A stretch of 64,000 nucleotides of DNA. Source: Desulfococcaceae bacterium HSG9. Its GTDB lineage: Bacteria > Desulfobacterota > Desulfobacteria > Desulfobacterales > JAUCGF01. The translations under genes and the position numbers were made by a program. The stretch is from contig JAUCGF010000091.1 in NCBI GenBank assembly GCA_030378005.1, forward strand, positions 1-64,000, given 5' to 3'. Below the pieces are notes generated by a model, which had not been told where the DNA came from, ran no database searches, and saw nothing but the letters and a program-made list of their open reading frames with translations. Positions 62,024 through 64,000 of this stretch are shown in pieces (within the stretch, counting starts at the first letter, position 1; each line of letters starts with the position of its first letter).

Positions 62024-62152
62024 CTTCTTTTTCAATTTTTTGCACAATTGAAACTTGTAAATTCAGAATTATAGGTATAGTAAAATATTGATTAGATTAA
62101 ACTGGCAATTTCCCTTTTTTAAATTTATAATTATAACGTTTAGGAGGAAACA

Positions 62153-62767
62153 ATGAAAATCCGATTAACTGTCACAGTCGTACTCGGTTTACTTTTAGGA
62201 ACAGCTATAGGTGTTTACGCAGCCACCGCTTTGGAAACAATCAAAGCACCCATTGATGAAATTGTTACAATTTTGAAGGACCCCCAATACCAAGACGGTG
62301 CCAGGAAAGATCAGCAACAGGCACAACTATGGCCAATTATTCATCAGATTTTCGATTTTAATTTGATTTCCAGGATTGCGTTGACACGCAACAACTGGAA
62401 AAAATTTACGCCTGAACAAAGAAAAGCATTTACAAATGCTTTCACAGGCCTTCTGAAAAACACGTATGTAGATAAAATGCAGGGCGGTGATTTTAAAGAT
62501 GTCAGCGTTGTTTTTATTGAAGAAAACAAGTTAAGCGAAAAAAAATCTCAGGTTAGTTCCAAAATTATCAGTCGAGAAAAAGAACTGTCGGTTAGTTACA
62601 GTTTAAGGTTGAAAAAAAATAGATGGCGTATTTATGAAGTGGAAGTGGAAGACGTCCGGCTTATTAAAAACTATCGGGAACAATTCAACAGGACATTGAA
62701 AACAAGTTCACCTGCCGAACTGATTCAGCAGATTGAAAAGAAAGTCGCGCAGCGGGATAAGCAGTGA
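62153..62767 (+). CDS. mlaC: MlaC-type phospholipid-binding periplasmic protein
   Basis: A 204-residue protein with a signal peptide (about 1-23, hydrophobic core VTVVLGLLLGTAIGVYA) and the Ttg2D/MlaC fold: FDFNLISRIALTRNNWKKF (about 65-83), then FTGLLKNTYVDKM. MlaC carries phospholipids between the outer-membrane MlaA complex and the inner-membrane MlaFEDB transporter to maintain lipid asymmetry. A strong AGGAGG precedes the ATG. mlaA follows 107 bp later. MlaD/E/F genes are not in the window. Confidence 0.9.
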   Translation: MKIRLTVTVVLGLLLGTAIGVYAATALETIKAPIDEIVTILKDPQYQDGARKDQQQAQLWPIIHQIFDFNLISRIALTRNNWKKFTPEQRKAFTNAFTGLLKNTYVDKMQGGDFKDVSVVFIEENKLSEKKSQVSSKIISREKELSVSYSLRLKKNRWRIYEVEVEDVRLIKNYREQFNRTLKTSSPAELIQQIEKKVAQRDKQ

Positions 62768-62874
62768 GTGTTTATCTCATTTGTAATGTAAACCCTGCTG
62801 CATATCCATCGAACACAGGTATCTACCATGACGTTTATACACTATATTAATCAAAGGGGATAAAAAGGCTAACA

Positions 62875-63777
62875 ATGTTAAATTCTCTGAAACAGCTTGC
62901 TATTATTTTTATGTTGCTCGCTTTGTTTACCGCAGGGTGTGCCCATCAAAAAAAACAATCAATTTCATTAGTGGAATTGCCCTCAGAAACCAGTCATCAA
63001 AAAACAACGGAGCAGGCGAGTATCGCTATAGCTGAAACGAAACAAACACCGCAAGACGTTTCTGATGAGCGTATAGCTGACGAGTTTACTGATGACGAAT
63101 TTACTGATGACGACCTTGATTTCCTTGATGAACTGGATGCGGAAGACGAAACGTCTGAAAGAGAAACAGTTTCTGTGTCTGACCCGCTTTACAGTTTTAA
63201 TAAAGCGATGTTTCATTTTAATGACAAATTTTATTTCTGGCTTGCAAAGCCGGTGGCGCAGGGATATAAAGCCGTTATCCCTTATGAAATCAGGATCAGC
63301 TTTCGTAATTTTTTTTCTAATATCTTTTCACCGGTGCGCATGACAAATTGTCTTTTGCAGGGTAAATTTACAAGAGCCGGAGCTGAGTTCGGACGGTTTT
63401 TTGTAAACAGCACTGCCGGTGTTCTCGGTTTTGGAGACCCCGCCAAAAATTTTCCAGCGTTGAATCCGCCACCCGAGGATATGGGGCAGACACTGGGAAT
63501 TTATGGAATTGGCAACGGACCTTATCTTGTTTTACCGATTATCGGGCCATCGACTTTGCGTGATGCGCTGGGTATGTTCACAGATCGTTATCTGTTTAAT
63601 CCGTTCAGTTATGTCGATACATCCGAATTATCAATGGGGTTAACCGGCACCAACTATTTAAACGAAGCTTCCTTTAAGATTGGCGATTATGAAAATCTCA
63701 AAGATTCGGCCATTGAGCCTTATGAAGCGATGCGTGATTTTTATATTCAGTATCGCAATAATCAGTTAAATGATTAA
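62875..63777 (+). CDS. mlaA: MlaA (VacJ) outer-membrane lipoprotein
   Basis: A 300-residue lipoprotein. The lipobox is LFTAGC, with the acylated Cys at residue 22. Residues about 62-102 form an unusually acidic linker with repeated DDEFTDD units. The MlaA domain starts near DPLYSFNKAMFHFNDKFYF (about 103) and includes FFSNIFSPVRMTNCLLQG and GNGPYLVLPIIGPSTLRD (about 217-234). It removes misplaced phospholipids from the outer leaflet and passes them to MlaC. The acidic linker is not part of the E. coli protein. GGGGAT lies upstream of the ATG. Confidence 0.93.
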   Translation: MLNSLKQLAIIFMLLALFTAGCAHQKKQSISLVELPSETSHQKTTEQASIAIAETKQTPQDVSDERIADEFTDDEFTDDDLDFLDELDAEDETSERETVSVSDPLYSFNKAMFHFNDKFYFWLAKPVAQGYKAVIPYEIRISFRNFFSNIFSPVRMTNCLLQGKFTRAGAEFGRFFVNSTAGVLGFGDPAKNFPALNPPPEDMGQTLGIYGIGNGPYLVLPIIGPSTLRDALGMFTDRYLFNPFSYVDTSELSMGLTGTNYLNEASFKIGDYENLKDSAIEPYEAMRDFYIQYRNNQLND

Positions 63778-63871
63778 TCATGCCGCATCAAAGCATTGAG
63801 TATCAGACAACCGCAAGCTTGGCTAATTGTCCATAGCTATAAAGATAGTACATTATCACATCGTCGGCGGC

Positions 63872-64000
63872 CTAAGAATAAAGTGATTTATTTTTAAGCG
63901 CAACCATCAGAACCGAAAGAGCCGCTGGCGTCACCCCATCAATTCGAGAGGCTTGTCCGACCGATGTAGGTCTTACAGCGGTAAGCTTTTCTTTCATTTC
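63872..64000 (-). CDS. mnmG: MnmG (GidA), C-terminal end, runs off the window
   Basis: The last 42 codons of a gene entering from the right. It reads [20 protein letters not shown] followed by [14 protein letters not shown] and stops at TAG (63872-63874). RPxSxGQASRIxGVTPAAxSxL is the conserved C-terminal tail of MnmG, which modifies wobble uridine of several tRNAs together with MnmE. It converges on mlaA; the 94-bp gap between the stops shows no clear terminator. Confidence 0.9.
   Translation of the reverse strand, partial: EMKEKLTAVRPTSVGQASRIDGVTPAALSVLMVALKNKSLYS

Noticed and set aside
1-64000. tRNA, rRNA, CRISPR array, selC or riboswitch
   Set aside because: I looked by eye for typical sequences and found none; a tRNA or covariance-model scan was not possible here.

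Overview
The window looks like chromosome from an anaerobic, probably sulfate-reducing member of the Desulfobacterota (Desulfobacteria-like). Three things point there. A MetF-MetV-HdrA-MvhD gene set, typical of bacteria that run the Wood-Ljungdahl pathway, sits at 49.3-56.7 kb. Selenocysteine use is heavy. Many short terminal-inverted-repeat elements lie between the genes. The assignment is inference; no rRNA or other phylogenetic marker was used, and I saw no rRNA, tRNA or CRISPR array.

Region A (1-12.8 kb, minus strand): a SWIM zinc-finger protein, then an apparent operon transcribed leftwards in the order ygeY, carbamate kinase, ygeW, xanthine-dehydrogenase-like molybdoenzyme, ssnA, ygfK. 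This is the gene set linked to anaerobic purine/urate breakdown in E. coli and gut anaerobes, here without ygeX or hyuA. A sigma-70-type promoter with a 16-bp perfect palindrome at the start site precedes ygeY.

Region B (13.1-44.3 kb, plus strand): a large surface-glycan locus. It opens with an excellent sigma-54 promoter and an inverted repeat about 80 bp upstream that could bind an enhancer-binding protein. Genes for a PglF/WbpM-type dehydratase, an O-antigen ligase/polymerase, an exported protein and a Wzc-type tyrosine kinase come first. A complete CMP-pseudaminic acid pathway follows (PseB, PseC, PseF, PseG, PseI). Its PseG is fused to a GNAT domain (likely the PseH step) and to a formyltransferase domain. 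Then come methyltransferases, a PglK-like ABC flippase, glycosyltransferases, a Wzy-like membrane protein, a PglC-like initiating transferase and a PglE-like aminotransferase. The locus is scarred: remnants of wecB, a Pse-associated methylase, a formyltransferase, wzx (broken by two MITE-like elements), a serine-acetyltransferase-like gene (frameshift), an aminotransferase-like gene (MITE plus frameshift) and pglD.

Region C (44.3-49.1 kb): an endonuclease/exonuclease/phosphatase-family protein, a DHH-type protein and RecD2 helicase, interspersed with palindromic repeats.

Region D (49.2-56.8 kb, minus strand): the most striking part. Read leftwards: mvhD-1, hdrA, mvhD-2, an HdrC/HdrB-like Fe-S protein, metV and metF. 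Each of the first four genes is interrupted by exactly one in-frame TGA, placed where the family has a conserved cysteine, and each TGA is followed at the right distance by a hairpin that could be a bacterial SECIS. I read all four as selenoproteins. Together they would form a flavin-based electron-transfer module coupled to methylene-tetrahydrofolate reductase.

Region E (57.3-64.0 kb): housekeeping genes on the plus strand: purN, asnS, a DUF99 protein, csaA (apparently killed by a nonsense TGA), an ArfB-like rescue factor, a J-domain-like membrane protein, mlaC and mlaA. The 3' end of mnmG enters from the right on the minus strand.
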